Shown: in pieces, positions 49,872 through 60,428 of the stretch
Layout: each line of letters begins with the position of its first letter
Numbering within the stretch: the first letter of the stretch is position 1
DNA from: a bacterium BMS3Bbin13
GTDB taxonomy: Bacteria; Pseudomonadota; Gammaproteobacteria; 21-64-14
Assembly: GCA_002897735.1 (NCBI GenBank)
Contig: BDTW01000061.1
Coordinates: 1 to 64,000, forward strand
Reading direction: 5' to 3'
Length of the DNA: 64,000 bases
Notes under the pieces: model-generated
What the model saw: only the letters and a program-made list of their open reading frames with translations
Databases searched by the model: none
Told to the model about the DNA's origin: nothing
Made by a program: the position numbers and the translations under genes

Positions 49872-50656
49872 TCACGATCCCCCTGGGCGGTGCGCGGCGG
49901 CGCCGGGCCGCGGGGGCGTCCGCCACCGCGCGGCGCGGACTGCGGGTGGGCGTGGTGTGCGCGGTGCTGGCGCTGGCGGCCTGGGCGGGCCTGCGCGGCT
50001 GGGACGGGCTGCGCGACCCGCGCCTGTTCCCGGTGCGCCGGGTGCAGATCGCCGGCACCTTCCACCACCTGAGCCCCTCGCGGCTCAAGGCGGTGTTGGG
50101 CGGCGTGATCTCCGGGAGTTTCTTCACCGTGAATATCCAGGCCGTGCGTGCGGCGGCGGATGCCCTGCCGTGGGTGCGGAGCGCCACCGTGCGGCGCGTG
50201 TGGCCGGCGACGCTGGTGGTGCACGTGCTCGAGCGCGTCCCGTTCGCCCGCTGGGGGACCGACGCCCTGATGAGCGCCGGCGGCACCGTGTTCCATCCCC
50301 GGGAGATCGGCGACCTGCCGGGGCTGCCCGAGTTGCATGGTCCCGCGGGGACCGGGGTCCTCGTGCTGCGCCGCTATCGCGAGTACGCCCCGCTGCTCGC
50401 CGCGCTCGGCCTCAGGCTGAGGCGGCTGAACCTGGATGCGCGGCGCTCCTGGCGGATGGAACTCGCCGGAGGTCTGCGCATCCGGCTCGGGCGGGGGCAT
50501 CCCACGCGGCGGCTGAAGCGCTTTCTGAGTGTCTATCCGGTGGCGTTCGCCGGACGTGTCCATGATATCCAAACGGTGGATCTGCGCTACACGAACGGCT
50601 TCGCGGTGCGCTGGAAGCCGTCCGCGGTGGCGTTCGCCGGGGCCGGGAGGGGCTGA
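49859..50656 (+). CDS. ftsQ: Cell division protein FtsQ
   Basis: The 265-residue bitopic protein has a basic cytoplasmic N-terminus, a membrane segment ([19 protein letters not shown]), a POTRA domain ([24 protein letters not shown]) and the FtsQ beta domain. It scaffolds FtsB and FtsL at the divisome. The ATG lies within the 3' end of ddlB. Confidence 0.94.
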   Translation: MAGVITIPLGGARRRRAAGASATARRGLRVGVVCAVLALAAWAGLRGWDGLRDPRLFPVRRVQIAGTFHHLSPSRLKAVLGGVISGSFFTVNIQAVRAAADALPWVRSATVRRVWPATLVVHVLERVPFARWGTDALMSAGGTVFHPREIGDLPGLPELHGPAGTGVLVLRRYREYAPLLAALGLRLRRLNLDARRSWRMELAGGLRIRLGRGHPTRRLKRFLSVYPVAFAGRVHDIQTVDLRYTNGFAVRWKPSAVAFAGAGRG

Positions 50657-50662
50657 CGAAGC

Positions 50663-51898
50663 ATGGTCAAAAAACCTGAGAAGAACCTGATTGTCGGTCT
50701 CGATATCGGCACCTCCAAGGTGGTCGCCATCGTCGGCGAGATCCCACCGGACGGGAGCATCGAGATCATCGGCATCGGGTCCAATCCCTCACGCGGCCTG
50801 AAGAAGGGCGTGGTGGTCAACATCGAGTCGACGGTCCACTCCATCCAGCGGGCGGTGGAGGAGGCCGAGTTGATGGCCGGCTGCCAGATCCACTCGGTGT
50901 ACGCGGGGATCGCGGGCAGCCACATCCGCAGCCTGAACTCGCACGGCATCGTGGCGATCCGCGACAGGGAGGTCGGCACGAGCGATATGGAACGCGTGAT
51001 CGACGCGGCGCGCGCCGTGGCGATCCCGGCCGATCAGCGCATTCTGCACATCTTGCCCCAGGAGTTCATCATCGACGGGCAGGAGGGAATCCACGATCCG
51101 GTCGGGATGTCGGGCGTGCGCCTGGAGGCCAAGGTCCACATGGTCACCGGCGCGGTCAGCGCGGCGCAGAACATCATCAAGTGCGTGCGCCGTTGCGGGC
51201 TGGAGGTCGACGACGTGATCCTCGAGCAACTGGCCTCCAGTCAGGCGGTGCTCACCGAGGACGAGAAGGAACTCGGGGTGTGCCTGGTGGACATCGGCGG
51301 CGGTACGACCGACATCGCGGTGTTCACCGAGGGCTCGATCCGCCACACCGCCGTGATCCCGATCGCGGGCGATCAGGTGACCAACGATATCGCGGTGGCG
51401 CTGCGTACCCCCACGCAGCACGCCGAGGACATCAAGATCAAATACGCCTGCGCGCTGACCCAGTTGGCGGGCGCCGACGAGACCATCGAGGTCCCCAGCG
51501 TCGGCGAGCGCCCGGCTCGCCGGCTCGCGCGTCAGACGCTCGCCGAGGTCGTGGAACCGCGCTACGAGGAGTTGTTCACGCTCATCCAGGCGGAACTGCG
51601 TCGCAGCGGTTTCGAGGAACTGATCGCGGCGGGGTACGTGCTCACCGGCGGCAGTTCGCGGATGGAGGGCGCGGTGGAACTGGCCGAGGAGGTCTTCCAC
51701 ATGCCGGTGCGCCTCGGTACGCCGCAGTACGTGGCCGGGCTGGTCGACGTGGTACGCAACCCGATCTATGCGACCGGCGTCGGGTTGCTGCTGTTCGGTC
51801 GGCAGAATCGCGGCTCGCGGGGCGGGGCGCCGGGCGTCGGGCGCGGCCTGCACGGGGTTTGGGAACGCATGAAGAGCTGGTTTCAGGGGAATTTCTGA
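50663..51898 (+). CDS. ftsA: Cell division actin-like protein FtsA
   Basis: The 411-residue actin-fold protein begins KNLIVGLDIGTSKVVAIVGE and has VCLVDIGGGTTDIAVF for ATP binding, the 1C domain around residues 85-160, and the C-terminal amphipathic membrane helix (GVWERMKSWFQGNF). FtsA tethers FtsZ to the membrane. It starts six bases after ftsQ; 119 bases separate it from ftsZ. Confidence 0.97.
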   Translation: MVKKPEKNLIVGLDIGTSKVVAIVGEIPPDGSIEIIGIGSNPSRGLKKGVVVNIESTVHSIQRAVEEAELMAGCQIHSVYAGIAGSHIRSLNSHGIVAIRDREVGTSDMERVIDAARAVAIPADQRILHILPQEFIIDGQEGIHDPVGMSGVRLEAKVHMVTGAVSAAQNIIKCVRRCGLEVDDVILEQLASSQAVLTEDEKELGVCLVDIGGGTTDIAVFTEGSIRHTAVIPIAGDQVTNDIAVALRTPTQHAEDIKIKYACALTQLAGADETIEVPSVGERPARRLARQTLAEVVEPRYEELFTLIQAELRRSGFEELIAAGYVLTGGSSRMEGAVELAEEVFHMPVRLGTPQYVAGLVDVVRNPIYATGVGLLLFGRQNRGSRGGAPGVGRGLHGVWERMKSWFQGNF

Positions 51899-52017
51899 GA
51901 CGGGAGCGGACCGGACGGAGATTCCGGTGCGCGATAGGGATCTACAACGGAAGTGGTGTGCGAACGGGACGAGGTTCCGCCGCGGGCGGACTTCGGGACC
52001 ACTAGAGGAGATCGGAC

Positions 52018-53184
52018 ATGTTTGAACTGATGGATGCATACAGCCAGAACGCGGTCATCAAAGTCATGGGTATCGGCGGCGGCGGCGGAAACGCCGTTCA
52101 GCACATGCTCACGCAGAGCATCGAGGGAGTGGACTTCATCTGTGCCAACACGGACGCGCAGGCACTCAAGAACACCAAGGCCCGCACGGTCCTGCAATTG
52201 GGCAGCAACATCACCAAGGGGCTGGGGGCGGGCGCCAACCCCGAGGTGGGCCGTCACGCGGCGATGGAGGACCGCGACCGGATCACCGAGGTCATCGAGG
52301 GGGCCGACATGCTCTTCATCACCGCGGGCATGGGCGGCGGCACCGGCACCGGCGCCGCGCCGATCGTCGCACAGGTGGCCAAGGAACTCGGAATCCTCAC
52401 GGTGGCGGTGGTGACCAAGCCGTTCCCCTTCGAGGGCGGGAAGCGGATGCAGGTCGCCGCCAGCGGCATCAAGGAGCTGTCCCAGTACGTGGATTCGCTG
52501 ATCACCATTCCCAACGAGAAATTGCTGAGCGTGCTCGGCAAGAACATCAGTCTCCTGGACGCCTTCAAGGTCGCGAACGACGTGCTCCTCGGTGCGGTGC
52601 AGGGCATCGCCGAACTCATTACGCGCCCGGGGCTGATCAACGTGGACTTCGCCGACGTGCGCACCGTGATGTCCGAGATGGGCATGGCCATGATGGGCAC
52701 CGGGCGCGCGAGCGGCAAGGAGCGCGCCCGCGACGCGGCGGAGGCGGCGATCGCCAGTCCGCTGCTGGAGGACGTGAACCTCGCCGGCGCACGCGGGATC
52801 CTGATCAATCTCACCGCCGGTCCCGACATGGCCATCGGCGAGTTCGAGGAGGTGGGCAACACCGTCAAGGAGTTCGCCTCGGAGAACGCCACGGTCGTGG
52901 TGGGGACGGTGATCGACCCGGAGATGAGCGACGAACTGAGGGTGACCGTGGTCGCCACCGGACTGGGTGTCCGCGAGCGCACCGCCGCATCGCCCGCGGA
53001 ATCCGCGGTGGAACCGCCGGTCAAGCTGGTGCAGCGCAACAAGAACGGTGAGATCGACTACGGTCGGCTCGATCGTCCCACGGTGATGCGCAAGCAGGCC
53101 GTGCACGGGGGCCAGGCACTGCCCAGTGAATCGGACCTGGACTACCTGGACATCCCCGCGTTCCTGCGTCGCCAGGCCGACTGA
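52018..53184 (+). CDS. ftsZ: Cell division tubulin-like GTPase FtsZ
   Basis: The 388-residue protein has the GTP-binding [13 protein letters not shown] and [13 protein letters not shown], and ends in the conserved C-terminal peptide [13 protein letters not shown] that binds FtsA and ZipA. AGAGGAGA precedes the ATG. It polymerises into the Z ring. The 119-base gap after ftsA may carry its own promoter, though I could not pick one with confidence. Confidence 0.98.
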   Translation: MFELMDAYSQNAVIKVMGIGGGGGNAVQHMLTQSIEGVDFICANTDAQALKNTKARTVLQLGSNITKGLGAGANPEVGRHAAMEDRDRITEVIEGADMLFITAGMGGGTGTGAAPIVAQVAKELGILTVAVVTKPFPFEGGKRMQVAASGIKELSQYVDSLITIPNEKLLSVLGKNISLLDAFKVANDVLLGAVQGIAELITRPGLINVDFADVRTVMSEMGMAMMGTGRASGKERARDAAEAAIASPLLEDVNLAGARGILINLTAGPDMAIGEFEEVGNTVKEFASENATVVVGTVIDPEMSDELRVTVVATGLGVRERTAASPAESAVEPPVKLVQRNKNGEIDYGRLDRPTVMRKQAVHGGQALPSESDLDYLDIPAFLRRQAD

Positions 53185-53336
53185 AGGCCTGCGGCCGCCG
53201 CGGTGTCCGCCCCGGTCCGCCTGAGCAGGTTTCCTGCTCGGTTGTGCGGGCCGGAGGCCGCCGGAGGGTCGGATGGGAATTCGGCGATGGGAATCCGGTG
53301 CCGTGAACCGGTTCACTTTATGGGCTACGGGGGCTG

Positions 53337-53345
53337 TGCTAGCAT
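53337..53345 (+). promoter_or_regulatory. Extended -10 promoter of lpxC
   Basis: TGCTAGCAT is a TGn-extended -10 (TAGCAT) about 47 bases before the lpxC ATG. TTTATG 17 bases upstream is a weak -35. The 207-base ftsZ-lpxC gap makes a separate lpxC promoter reasonable. Confidence 0.5.
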
Positions 53346-53391
53346 CCGAACGCTTTTACACCGTACCGAGCACCGGGGATTTCCACCGCAC

Positions 53392-54303
53392 ATGATCCGA
53401 CAGCGCACGTTGAAGAATCCGATCCGGGCCACCGGTGTGGGGTTGCACACCGGTGAGAAGATCTACCTCACGTTGCGGCCCGCGCCGCTCGACACGGGGA
53501 TCGTCTTCCAGCGGGTGGATCTCCCGGAGCCGGTGGCGATCCGGGCACGACCCGAGAACGTCGGCGAGACCCGATTGTCCACCACGCTGGTGCGGGGCGA
53601 TGTGCGCATCTGTACCGTCGAGCACCTGCTCTCGGCGTTCGCCGGCCTGGGGATCGACAACGCCGTGGTGGACGTCAGTGCCGCGGAGGTTCCGATCATG
53701 GACGGCAGCGCCGGTCCGTTCGTGTTCCTGATCCAGTCGGCCGGGATCGAGGAGCAGGACGCACCCAAGCGGTTCGTGAGGATTCGCCGCCGCATCGAGG
53801 TCGAGGACGGCGACAAATGGGCGCGATTCGAGCCCTTCGACGGCTTCAAGGTCTCCTTCGATATCGAATTCGACCATCCGGTGTTCAAGGACCACACCCA
53901 ACGGGCGGTGATGGACTTCTCCACCACCTCGTTCGTGAAGGAAGTGAGCCGTGCGCGCACCTTCGGGTTCCTGCGCGACCTCGAACTGCTTCGCGAGCGG
54001 CGCCTGGTCCTCGGCGGGCGTCTGGACAACGCGGTGGTGGTGGACGACTACCGGATCCTGAACGAGGACGGCCTGCGCTACGAGGACGAGTTCGTCAAGC
54101 ACAAGATCCTCGACGCCATCGGTGACCTCTACCTCCTCGGCGCCAGCCTGATCGGTGCCTTCAGCGCCCACAAGTCCGGGCACGCCCTCAACAACCGATT
54201 GCTGACCGCGCTGCTGGCGGACCGCGAGGCTTGGGAGATCGTCACCTTCGAGGGCACCGAGCGCGCCCCGATTTCGTTCACTCAGCCCGTGGAAGTGGCC
54301 TAG
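53392..54303 (+). CDS. lpxC: UDP-3-O-acyl-N-acetylglucosamine deacetylase
   Basis: The 303-residue zinc deacetylase has [16 protein letters not shown] (zinc His), [12 protein letters not shown] and [32 protein letters not shown], with zinc His and Asp. It commits UDP-GlcNAc to lipid A, so the cell makes LPS. I use the ATG at [21 protein letters not shown]; upstream ORF-track sequence is not family-like. It converges on dciA across a repeat tract. Confidence 0.97.
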   Translation: MIRQRTLKNPIRATGVGLHTGEKIYLTLRPAPLDTGIVFQRVDLPEPVAIRARPENVGETRLSTTLVRGDVRICTVEHLLSAFAGLGIDNAVVDVSAAEVPIMDGSAGPFVFLIQSAGIEEQDAPKRFVRIRRRIEVEDGDKWARFEPFDGFKVSFDIEFDHPVFKDHTQRAVMDFSTTSFVKEVSRARTFGFLRDLELLRERRLVLGGRLDNAVVVDDYRILNEDGLRYEDEFVKHKILDAIGDLYLLGASLIGAFSAHKSGHALNNRLLTALLADREAWEIVTFEGTERAPISFTQPVEVA

Positions 54304-54334
54304 CAGCCGGTCGGACTTAGGGGCGTCCCCTCTT

Positions 54335-54605
54335 CCCGGATTTCGCTACGCTATATCCGGGCTACGAGATGGGGGATGGATCCCTGTAGCCTGGATGCAG
54401 GCCGAAGGCCGAAATCCGGGGTGTTGGATTGGTGGTGGGTTTCCCCCGGATTTCGCTACGCTGTATCCGGGCTACGAGATGGGGGATGGAGCCCTGTAGC
54501 CTGGATGCAGGCCGAAGGCTGAAATCCGGGGTGTTGGATTGGTGTGTGGGCTTCCCGGATTTCGCTTCGCTGTATCCGGGCTACGAGACTTGGAAGGTCG
54601 TCGCG
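54335..54605. repeat. Three tandem copies of a roughly 110-bp unit (family A)
   Basis: CCCGGATTTCGCT begins at 54335, 54445 and 54554, a period of 109-110 bases; the third copy is truncated. Each unit pairs CCCGGATTTCGCTACGCT with an inverted AGGCCGAAGGCCGAAATCC arm. It fills the 345-base gap between convergent lpxC and dciA, which holds no gene. Confidence 0.88.
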
Positions 54606-54648
54606 CTCGTAGCCGGGGAAACGGGTCGGCGGGCATCTCCCTTCTCCT

Positions 54649-55113
54649 TCATCGCGCCGGCCCCCCGCGCCGGCCCGAGAGCCGTTCCAGGGCCGCCCGC
54701 AGCGCCGGGTCGTGCACCGTGCGTGCGTAGTCGCGGATGAGCCGGGCGCTGTCCGCGGACAGGCGTGCGCGTCGCGCGGTCCCGCGCTCCGGCATCGTGC
54801 CGGTCCGCGGGGGTGCCACCCGGATCTGGATGTGCGCGACGCTGTGACCCGACCGGATCAGGCACGCCAGCAGGTCGGCGCACTGGTAGCGCAGCCGGGC
54901 GGACCAGGCCGGGGAATCCGTCACCAACCGCAGGCGACTGTGCTCGAGTCCGGCCACACGTACCTGCTGGCCGCCCGGAACGGACCCCAGGCAGCGCTGC
55001 ACCTCGCGCTCCAGGGCGCGGAGGTGGCGGACCCGGCGGACCAGGTCGCGGCAGACGCCGTTTTCCGGGTCCAGGAGTCGGCGCATCGGTGCTGGAAATC
55101 CCTTGTCCGCCAC
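54649..55113 (-). CDS. dciA: DciA-like DUF721 protein (putative helicase operator)
   Basis: The 154-residue basic protein has LREV-type helices (CRDLVRRVRHLRALEREVQRCLG) followed by VRVAGLEHSRLRLVTDSPAWSARLRYQCADLL, the DUF721 KH-like core. DciA is the ancestral loader or operator of replicative helicase DnaB in bacteria without DnaC. A GTG start with GGAGG five bases upstream is used. Location between lpxC and the M23 gene is the one seen in pseudomonads. It is divergent from the M23 gene. Confidence 0.82.
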   Translation of the reverse strand: MADKGFPAPMRRLLDPENGVCRDLVRRVRHLRALEREVQRCLGSVPGGQQVRVAGLEHSRLRLVTDSPAWSARLRYQCADLLACLIRSGHSVAHIQIRVAPPRTGTMPERGTARRARLSADSARLIRDYARTVHDPALRAALERLSGRRGGPAR

Positions 55114-55156
55114 AGTATCCTCCGGCGCTATGGACCCTGCGGATCGCAGTGGACTC

Positions 55157-55162
55157 TATAAT
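55157..55162 (+). promoter_or_regulatory. Consensus -10 (TATAAT) before the M23 peptidase gene
   Basis: A perfect TATAAT lies 84 bases before the chosen M23 start, in the 132-base divergent gap with dciA. The -35 is unclear (ATGGAC-like at a long spacing). Confidence 0.5.
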
Positions 55163-55245
55163 CCGGGATCATGCCATATAACGACCCCGCGCACGACACC
55201 GGAGCACTGTCTAAACTCCGTGCCGCAATAGCCGATAAGGCGAGC

Positions 55246-56163
55246 ATGATCAATATCCTATGCTTCTCACGCCGGGTCCGCCGCCCGTTCTGCCTGGACT
55301 TGGCCCGGCCCCGGTACGCAGTGGCGCTCCTGCTCGCCCTGACCGCGCTGGGCGCGGTCGCCGGCTACGGCGGCTACCGGCTCGGGGTCGAGCGGTCCCG
55401 GGTGCTGACCCGGGCGATGGTCCGGGAGGTGGCCTCCCAGCAAGAGGAGATCCACCGCGCCGAGCGCGATGCGCGTGCCAACATCGACGCACTGGCCCTG
55501 CGACTCGGGCGGATGCAGGCCGACGTGATCCGCATCGACGCCCTCGGCCAGCGCCTGGTCGAGATGGCCAAGCTGGACAAGGGGGAATTCGATTTCGACC
55601 GGCCTCCGGCCCGGGGCGGTCCGGGCGACTCTTCCGAACTGGAATCGGTATCGACGCCGGATTTCATGGCCTCGCTGCGCAGGCTCTCCGCGCAGCTCTC
55701 CGATCGCGAGCAGCAACTCCAGGTGCTGGAGACGTTGCTAATGCACCGCAGGCTCCGGAAGGAGGTGCAACCGGCCGGTTGGCCGATCGCGCACGGCTGG
55801 ATCTCCTCCTATTTCGGACGCCGGACCGATCCCTTCACCGGGCGCCCGGAGTTTCACCCGGGCGTGGATTTCGCGGGACGCGAGGGCAGCGCGGTGGAGG
55901 CCGTGGCCGCCGGCATCGTGACCTGGGCGGGCTCCCGCTACGGCTACGGCAATCTCGTGGAGATCGACCACGGTAACGGCTATGTCACGCTGTACGGCCA
56001 TAATGAGAAACTGCTGGTGCGCGTGGGGGAGAAGGTCGCGCAGGGCCAGGAGATCGCGTTGATGGGGTCCACCGGTCGCTCCACGGGGCCGCACGTGCAC
56101 TTCGAAGTACACGATCACGGCAAGCTCATCGATCCCGTCCGACTGGTGCGGAACCGGCGCTGA
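55246..56163 (+). CDS. M23 family peptidoglycan endopeptidase
   Basis: The 305-residue protein has a membrane segment near the N-terminus (AVALLLALTALGAVAGYGGYRLG), a coiled-coil region (about 75-190) and a LytM/M23 domain with FHPGVDFAG and HVHFEVHDHG zinc motifs. The conserved His and Asp ligands are intact, so it should cleave peptide cross-links rather than act only as an EnvC-type activator. I use the ATG at MINILCFSRR with AAGGCGAG upstream. It precedes secA, as in pseudomonads. Confidence 0.9.
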   Translation: MINILCFSRRVRRPFCLDLARPRYAVALLLALTALGAVAGYGGYRLGVERSRVLTRAMVREVASQQEEIHRAERDARANIDALALRLGRMQADVIRIDALGQRLVEMAKLDKGEFDFDRPPARGGPGDSSELESVSTPDFMASLRRLSAQLSDREQQLQVLETLLMHRRLRKEVQPAGWPIAHGWISSYFGRRTDPFTGRPEFHPGVDFAGREGSAVEAVAAGIVTWAGSRYGYGNLVEIDHGNGYVTLYGHNEKLLVRVGEKVAQGQEIALMGSTGRSTGPHVHFEVHDHGKLIDPVRLVRNRR

Positions 56164-56300
56164 GTCCGCGCCGCCGTCCGCCGCCCCGCGTCGTCCCCGG
56201 TCCCGCGCCGATGCCGGTGTGCGGCGGGTGGGGCAGTTGCGTTATCATAAAAGACTATATCTCACCCGCCCTGCGCACCCGGACCGAGACCCCGTAAAGA

Positions 56301-59021
56301 ATGGCCGCGAACTTCGTCAAACGCATCTTTGGCAGCCGTAATGAGAGGCTGGTCAAGCACTACCGCCGCACAGCCCACCGCATCAACGCACTGGAGCCCT
56401 CGGCCCAGGCCCTCTCGGATGAGGCCCTGCGCGCCAAGACCGACGAGTTTCGCAAGCGTCACCAGGGCGGCGAGAGCCTCGACGACCTGCTCCCCGAGGC
56501 CTTCGCGGTGGTGCGCGAGGCGGCGCGGCGCACCCTGAGCATGCGCCACTTCGACGTCCAGCTCATCGGCGGCATGGTGTTGCACGAGGGCAAGATCGCC
56601 GAGATGCGCACCGGCGAGGGCAAGACGCTGGTGGCGACGCTCGCCGCCTATCTCAACGCCCTTCCCGGCCGGGGCGTGCACATGGTGACGGTGAACGACT
56701 ACCTGGCGAAACGCGACTCGGCGTGGATGGGCGAGATCTACGAGTTTCTGGGGTTGACCGTGGGGGTCGTGGTGTCGGACATGCCGCCCGAGGAGAAACG
56801 CGTCGCCTATGAGGCCGATATCATCTACGGGACCAACAACGAGTTCGGCTTCGACTACCTGCGGGACAATATGGCGTTCCGCCTGGAGGACAAGGTCCAG
56901 CGCGATCTCCACTACGCCATCGTCGACGAGGTCGATTCGATCCTGATCGACGAGGCGCGCACGCCCTTGATCATTTCGGGGCCGTCCGATGACAGCGCCG
57001 GCCTGTACAAACAGCTCAACGAACTGGCGTCGAAGCTCACCCCCCAGGAAGAGGAGGACGGCCCCGGCGACTACAGCGTCGATGAGAAGCAGAAGCAGGT
57101 CTACCTGACCGAAGATGGGCACCAGCGCGTCGAGGAGTTGCTGGCGGAGATGGGGCTGCTGGACGAAGGTCAAAGCCTCTACGATGCCGCCAACCTCGCC
57201 CTGATGCATACCCTGAACGCCGCGTTGCGCGCCCATGCCCTTTACCACCGGGACGTGGAGTACATGGTTCGGGACAACGAGGTCATCATCGTCGACGAGT
57301 TCACCGGCCGTACCATGCCCGGGCGCCGCTGGTCGGAGGGCCTGCACCAGGCGGTGGAGGCCAAGGAGGGCGTCCCGATCCAGAGTGAGAACCAGACGCT
57401 CGCCTCCATTACCTTTCAGAACTACTTCCGCCTCTACGACAAGCTCGCGGGCATGACCGGGACCGCCGACACCGAGGCCTACGAGTTCCATAGCATCTAC
57501 GGTCTGGAGGTGACCGTCATCCCGACCCACAAGCCCATGATTCGTGATGACAAGGGCGATCTGGTCTATCTCACGGCCCGCGAGAAGTTCGAGGCGATCG
57601 TGGCGGACGTGTGCGAGTGCTACGAGCGCGGCCAGCCGGTGCTGGTAGGGACCGCGTCCATCGAGGCCTCCGAACACCTCTCCGCCCTGCTCAAGGAGGC
57701 CGGCGCCACCTACGAGGTGTTGAACGCCAAGTTCCACGAGAGGGAGGCGCACATCGTGGCCCAGGCCGGCCGGCCCAAGGCCGTCACCATCGCCACCAAC
57801 ATGGCCGGGCGCGGCACGGATATCGTACTCGGCGGCAACCTGCAGGCGGAGTTGGCGGAGATCGACTCGGCCGACGAAGCCACGGTGCGGCGGATCCGCG
57901 AGGACTGGCAGCGCCGCCACGATGAGGTGCTGGCGCTCGGCGGCCTGCACATCGTCGGGACCGAACGCCACGAGTCGCGGCGTATCGACAATCAGTTGCG
58001 CGGGCGCTCCGGGCGTCAGGGCGATCCGGGTTCGACCCGGTTCTACCTGTCCCTGGAAGACAACCTGATGCGAATCTTCGCCTCCGATCGCGTTTCGGCG
58101 ATCATGCAGAAACTCGGCATGCAGGAGGGCGAGGCCATCGAGCACCCGTGGGTGAGCAAGGCGATCGAAAACGCCCAACGCAAGGTCGAGGCGCACAACT
58201 TCGATATCCGCAAGAACCTCCTGGAGTACGACGACGTCGCCAACGACCAGCGCAAGGTCATCTACGGCCAGCGCAACGAACTGCTCTCGGAAGAAGACGT
58301 CTCGGAGACGGTCCAGGCGATCCGCGGCGACGTGGTCAACGCGGTGATCGACCAATACATGCCCCGCCAGAGCATGGAGGAACAGTGGGACCTGCCGGGG
58401 CTGGAGGAGGCCCTGGATCGCGAGTTCGCCCTGCACGTCCCGGTCCGCGAATGGCTGGAAGCCGATGAGCATCTCGACGACGAGGGGGGGCGCGCGCGCG
58501 TGCTCGAGGAACTCGAAAAGGTCTACGCGGAGAAGGAAGCGGCGGTCGGGAGCGAGGTCCTGCGTCACTTCGAGCAGGCGGTGCTGCTGCAGGTGCTCGA
58601 CTCCCATTGGAAGGAGCACCTGGCGGCGATGGACTACCTGCGTCAGGGTATCGGGCTGCGCGGCTACGCGCAGGTGGACCCGACCCAGGAGTACAAGCGC
58701 GAGGCCTTCGAGATGTTCTCGGAGATGCTCGAGCGCATCAAGCAGGAGACCATCGCGATCCTTTCGCGCGTGCAGGTGCGCGCCGAGGAGGAGGTCGAGG
58801 CGATGGAGGAGCAGCGCCGCGCGAACATGCCCCCGCACATGCGCTACGAGCATGCCGAGGCCTCGGCCCTTGCCGCGGGCGAGGCGGCGGACGCCGGTGC
58901 GGAACCGGCGGAGCCGTCGCATACGCCCTTTGTGCGCGGCAGCCGCAAGGTGGGGCGCAACGAGCCCTGCCCGTGCGGATCGGGCCGCAAGTACAAGCAG
59001 TGCCACGGCCGGCTCGCGTGA
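56301..59021 (+). CDS. secA: Preprotein translocase ATPase SecA
   Basis: The 906-residue motor has Walker [25 protein letters not shown] as Walker [15 protein letters not shown], the second nucleotide domain ([15 protein letters not shown]), the helical wing and scaffold regions, and the C-terminal zinc motif [14 protein letters not shown]. It drives proteins through SecYEG. The ORF-track frame of 1172 residues on the opposite strand is a shadow. The 137-base leader contains TATCAT and TATA-like stretches but no clean promoter. Confidence 0.98.
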   Translation: MAANFVKRIFGSRNERLVKHYRRTAHRINALEPSAQALSDEALRAKTDEFRKRHQGGESLDDLLPEAFAVVREAARRTLSMRHFDVQLIGGMVLHEGKIAEMRTGEGKTLVATLAAYLNALPGRGVHMVTVNDYLAKRDSAWMGEIYEFLGLTVGVVVSDMPPEEKRVAYEADIIYGTNNEFGFDYLRDNMAFRLEDKVQRDLHYAIVDEVDSILIDEARTPLIISGPSDDSAGLYKQLNELASKLTPQEEEDGPGDYSVDEKQKQVYLTEDGHQRVEELLAEMGLLDEGQSLYDAANLALMHTLNAALRAHALYHRDVEYMVRDNEVIIVDEFTGRTMPGRRWSEGLHQAVEAKEGVPIQSENQTLASITFQNYFRLYDKLAGMTGTADTEAYEFHSIYGLEVTVIPTHKPMIRDDKGDLVYLTAREKFEAIVADVCECYERGQPVLVGTASIEASEHLSALLKEAGATYEVLNAKFHEREAHIVAQAGRPKAVTIATNMAGRGTDIVLGGNLQAELAEIDSADEATVRRIREDWQRRHDEVLALGGLHIVGTERHESRRIDNQLRGRSGRQGDPGSTRFYLSLEDNLMRIFASDRVSAIMQKLGMQEGEAIEHPWVSKAIENAQRKVEAHNFDIRKNLLEYDDVANDQRKVIYGQRNELLSEEDVSETVQAIRGDVVNAVIDQYMPRQSMEEQWDLPGLEEALDREFALHVPVREWLEADEHLDDEGGRARVLEELEKVYAEKEAAVGSEVLRHFEQAVLLQVLDSHWKEHLAAMDYLRQGIGLRGYAQVDPTQEYKREAFEMFSEMLERIKQETIAILSRVQVRAEEEVEAMEEQRRANMPPHMRYEHAEASALAAGEAADAGAEPAEPSHTPFVRGSRKVGRNEPCPCGSGRKYKQCHGRLA

Positions 59022-59054
59022 ACGCACCGGCCGGGGTCGCGGGCGCCTGAACCC

Positions 59055-60263
59055 ATGACCGTGCGAGCGCCGGTTACGCTCGCCCTCGAGCCGGTGGCGG
59101 GGGTGCGGCTGGGCAGCACCGCTGCGGGTATCCGGCGCCCCGGCCGCCGCGACCTGGTGGTCCTGGAACTGGCCCCGGGGAGCACCTGCGCCGCGGTATT
59201 CACCCGTAACGCGTTCCAGGCGGCGCCTGTGCGGGTGGCCCGCGAGCACTTGGCGAGCGCCGCGCCGCGATACCTGTTGATCAATACCGGCAACGCGAAC
59301 GCCGGCACCGGCGCCGACGGGATCCGCGATGCGCGCACCTGCTGCGCCGCGCTGGCGCGAGAGGTCGGCTGTGCGCCCGGGCAGATCCTGCCCTTCTCGA
59401 CCGGCGTCATCGGCGAGCCGCTGCCGGTCGATCGGGTGACGGCCGCGCTGCCCGAGGTCGTGGCCGCCCTGGCCGCCGACGGCTGGGCGCACGCCGCCGA
59501 AGGCATCATGACCACGGACACGATCCCCAAGGGCGTCTCGCGACGGGTGGACGCCGACGGCGTCGTGCTGACGGTCACGGGCATCGCGAAGGGCGCCGGC
59601 ATGATCCGCCCGGACATGGCCACGATGCTCGCCTTCGTGGCGACCGACGCGGCGGTGGAGCCCCCCTGGCTGCAGGCGTGCCTGGAGCGCGCGGTGGCCG
59701 AATCGTTCCATTGCATCACCGTCGACGGCGATACCTCGACCAACGATGCCTGCGTGCTGGCGGCCACCGGGCGGCAGCATCTACCGCCCGGTGCGCAGGC
59801 GCTGGAACGTCTCGAGGCCGCGGTGCGCGAGGTGTGCATCGAACTGGCTCGGGGGCTCGTGCGTGACGGCGAGGGCGCCACCAAGCTCATCACCGTCGAG
59901 GTGTGCGGCGGCGCCGATGCGCCCGAGTGCCGGCGGGTCGCCGATGCCGTCGCGCAGTCGCCGCTGGTGAAGACCGCGTTCTTCGCGGGCGATCCCAATT
60001 GGGGGCGGATCCTCGCCGCGGTGGGCCGGGCGGGCGTTACGGCGCTGGATATCGCGCGGGTGACGATTCACCTGGATGACGTGTGTATCGTGCGCGCCGG
60101 CGCCCGGGCGCCGGAGTACCGCGAGGAGCGGGGGCGCGAGGTGATGGCCCTCGACGAGATCACGGTACGCGTGGACCTCGGTCGCGGGGAGGCGGGCGTG
60201 CGGCTTTGGACCTGCGATCTCTCCTACGACTACGTGCGCATCAACGCCGAGTATCGTACGTGA
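59055..60263 (+). CDS. argJ: Bifunctional ornithine acetyltransferase/N-acetylglutamate synthase
   Basis: The 402-residue self-cleaving enzyme has [30 protein letters not shown] with the nucleophile Thr at residue 190, and [15 protein letters not shown]. The KGAGM-x-ATML stretch marks the autocleavage site into alpha and beta chains. It recycles acetyl groups in arginine synthesis. It follows secA by 33 bases and is followed by a family A hairpin. Confidence 0.96.
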   Translation: MTVRAPVTLALEPVAGVRLGSTAAGIRRPGRRDLVVLELAPGSTCAAVFTRNAFQAAPVRVAREHLASAAPRYLLINTGNANAGTGADGIRDARTCCAALAREVGCAPGQILPFSTGVIGEPLPVDRVTAALPEVVAALAADGWAHAAEGIMTTDTIPKGVSRRVDADGVVLTVTGIAKGAGMIRPDMATMLAFVATDAAVEPPWLQACLERAVAESFHCITVDGDTSTNDACVLAATGRQHLPPGAQALERLEAAVREVCIELARGLVRDGEGATKLITVEVCGGADAPECRRVADAVAQSPLVKTAFFAGDPNWGRILAAVGRAGVTALDIARVTIHLDDVCIVRAGARAPEYREERGREVMALDEITVRVDLGRGEAGVRLWTCDLSYDYVRINAEYRT

Positions 60264-60291
60264 TCGGCGCGGCGCGGGTGTCCGCCGCCTC

Positions 60292-60382
60292 GTAGCCCGG
60301 ATACAGCGAAGCGAAATCCGGGAACAGACATCATCGTCGATCCATTCCCCGGATTTCGGCCTTCGGCCTGTATCCGGGCTAC
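60292..60382. repeat. Large inverted repeat between argJ and mutT (family A)
   Basis: GTAGCCCGGATACAGCGAAG and its partner GGCCTGTATCCGGGCTAC face each other across about 25 bases, giving a stem of roughly 30 bases with a few mismatches. The arms carry the same CCGAAATCCGGG core as the tandem arrays at 11126 and 54335. Confidence 0.85.
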
Positions 60383-60428
60383 GGGGGCACGATCTCCAGG
60401 TCCGGCAGGCCGGGCGATCAGGGCGACC

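Noticed and set aside
56262-59780. 1172-residue minus-strand ORF opposite secA and argJ
   Set aside because: It is a shadow of high-GC codon bias; the plus strand encodes full SecA and ArgJ with all motifs, and the antisense product is His/Arg/Leu-rich without any domain.
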